Assembly: GCA_014529385.2 (NCBI GenBank)
Contig: CM043942.1
Span: 3,016,501-3,080,500 of the forward strand
DNA from: Adiantum capillus-veneris
Taxonomy: Eukaryota; Streptophyta; Polypodiopsida; Polypodiales; Pteridaceae
Direction: 5' to 3'
Length of the DNA: 64,000 bases
The notes under the pieces: model-generated
The model's input: only the letters and a program-made list of their open reading frames with translations
Databases searched by the model: none
Told to the model about the DNA's origin: nothing
Position numbers and translations under genes: made by a program
Part shown: one piece after another, positions 63,814 to 64,000 of the stretch
Position numbering within the stretch: position 1 is the first letter of the stretch
Layout of the letters: each line of letters begins with the position of its first letter

Positions 63814-64000
63814 TCTCTTTCCTCGCCCCTACCCATGCCCTTGCCCCCCACCCCACCCCACCCCCCAACCCCCACCCCCTCGCCCTACTCCCCACCTTCC
63901 CCGCCCCTACCCCACCGTGTATTTGCCTCTCCACTCCATACAAAATCCTCACCATGCTTTGGCGAGTATGGCTCAACATTTATTGTGGATATGAGGCTCC
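63561..64000. repeat. C-rich low-complexity region with (CT)n and poly-C
   Basis: CGCCCCTACCC units recur from 63610 onward. (CT)n is at about 63675-63728 and poly-C at 63756-63804. Long ORFs here are artefacts of the repeat. Confidence 0.85.

Overview
The window looks like nuclear DNA of a land plant with a large, transposon-rich genome. The only host gene I recognise is a spaced-out TELO2/TEL2-like gene on the + strand. Seven segments match the plant TELO2 protein, in order, between 15153 and 57483, and most junctions have canonical GT/AG sites and matching codon phases. Two of its introns are very long: 31,386 bp (16807-48192) and 8,968 bp (48417-57384). Both are packed with nested transposons. 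The species cannot be named from sequence alone; very long introns, many (GA)n tracts and several element families would fit a seed-free vascular plant or another large plant genome. No bacterial, organellar, tRNA or rRNA gene was seen.

Layout. 1-5956: remains of a Ty3/gypsy element (primer binding site at 597, gag from 1034), with a hAT DNA transposon inserted in its gag (1803-4512, gag resumes in frame after it). 5957-14124: a decayed Ty1/copia element; a second, complete hAT (6590-9837, perfect 8-bp target duplication) sits between its leader and pol, and a 5'-truncated LINE sits in its 3' LTR. 15153-16806: five TELO2 segments. 16807-48192: giant intron holding an LTR relic (18.2-19.2 kb), a LINE with a DUF4283/zinc-knuckle ORF1 (LINE-Z, 20.8-26.0 kb) carrying a 700-bp non-autonomous hAT, two copies of a gag-only LTR element (26.0-27.5 and 31.4-34.9 kb), a second LINE-Z copy inserted in another gag (27.8-29.5 kb), a decayed LINE (35.6-37.4 kb) and a nearly full chromodomain-type gypsy element (37.4-46.5 kb). 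48193-48416 and 57385-57483: two more TELO2 exons, separated by antisense copies of a second LINE family (LINE-G) lying next to long (GA)n tracts. 58139-64000: the 5' part of another LTR element with gag, zinc knuckles, a retropepsin-like segment and an unrecognised downstream domain, interrupted by a solo gypsy LTR.

The most interesting signal is LINE-G. Four of its five 3' ends in this window pass directly from an ATTTC-type tail into a long (CT)n run on the LINE sense strand. One copy also has (CT)n beyond its 5' truncation point. This suggests a plant LINE that targets CT/GA microsatellites in a fixed orientation, or one that makes a CT tail. Its first ORF looks like an L1 ORF1 protein (coiled coil plus RRM/C-terminal-domain-like region), unlike the DUF4283-type ORF1 of the other LINE here. 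Most elements carry stops and frameshifts and are probably inactive; the chromodomain-type gypsy integrase and the first hAT transposase are the best preserved.
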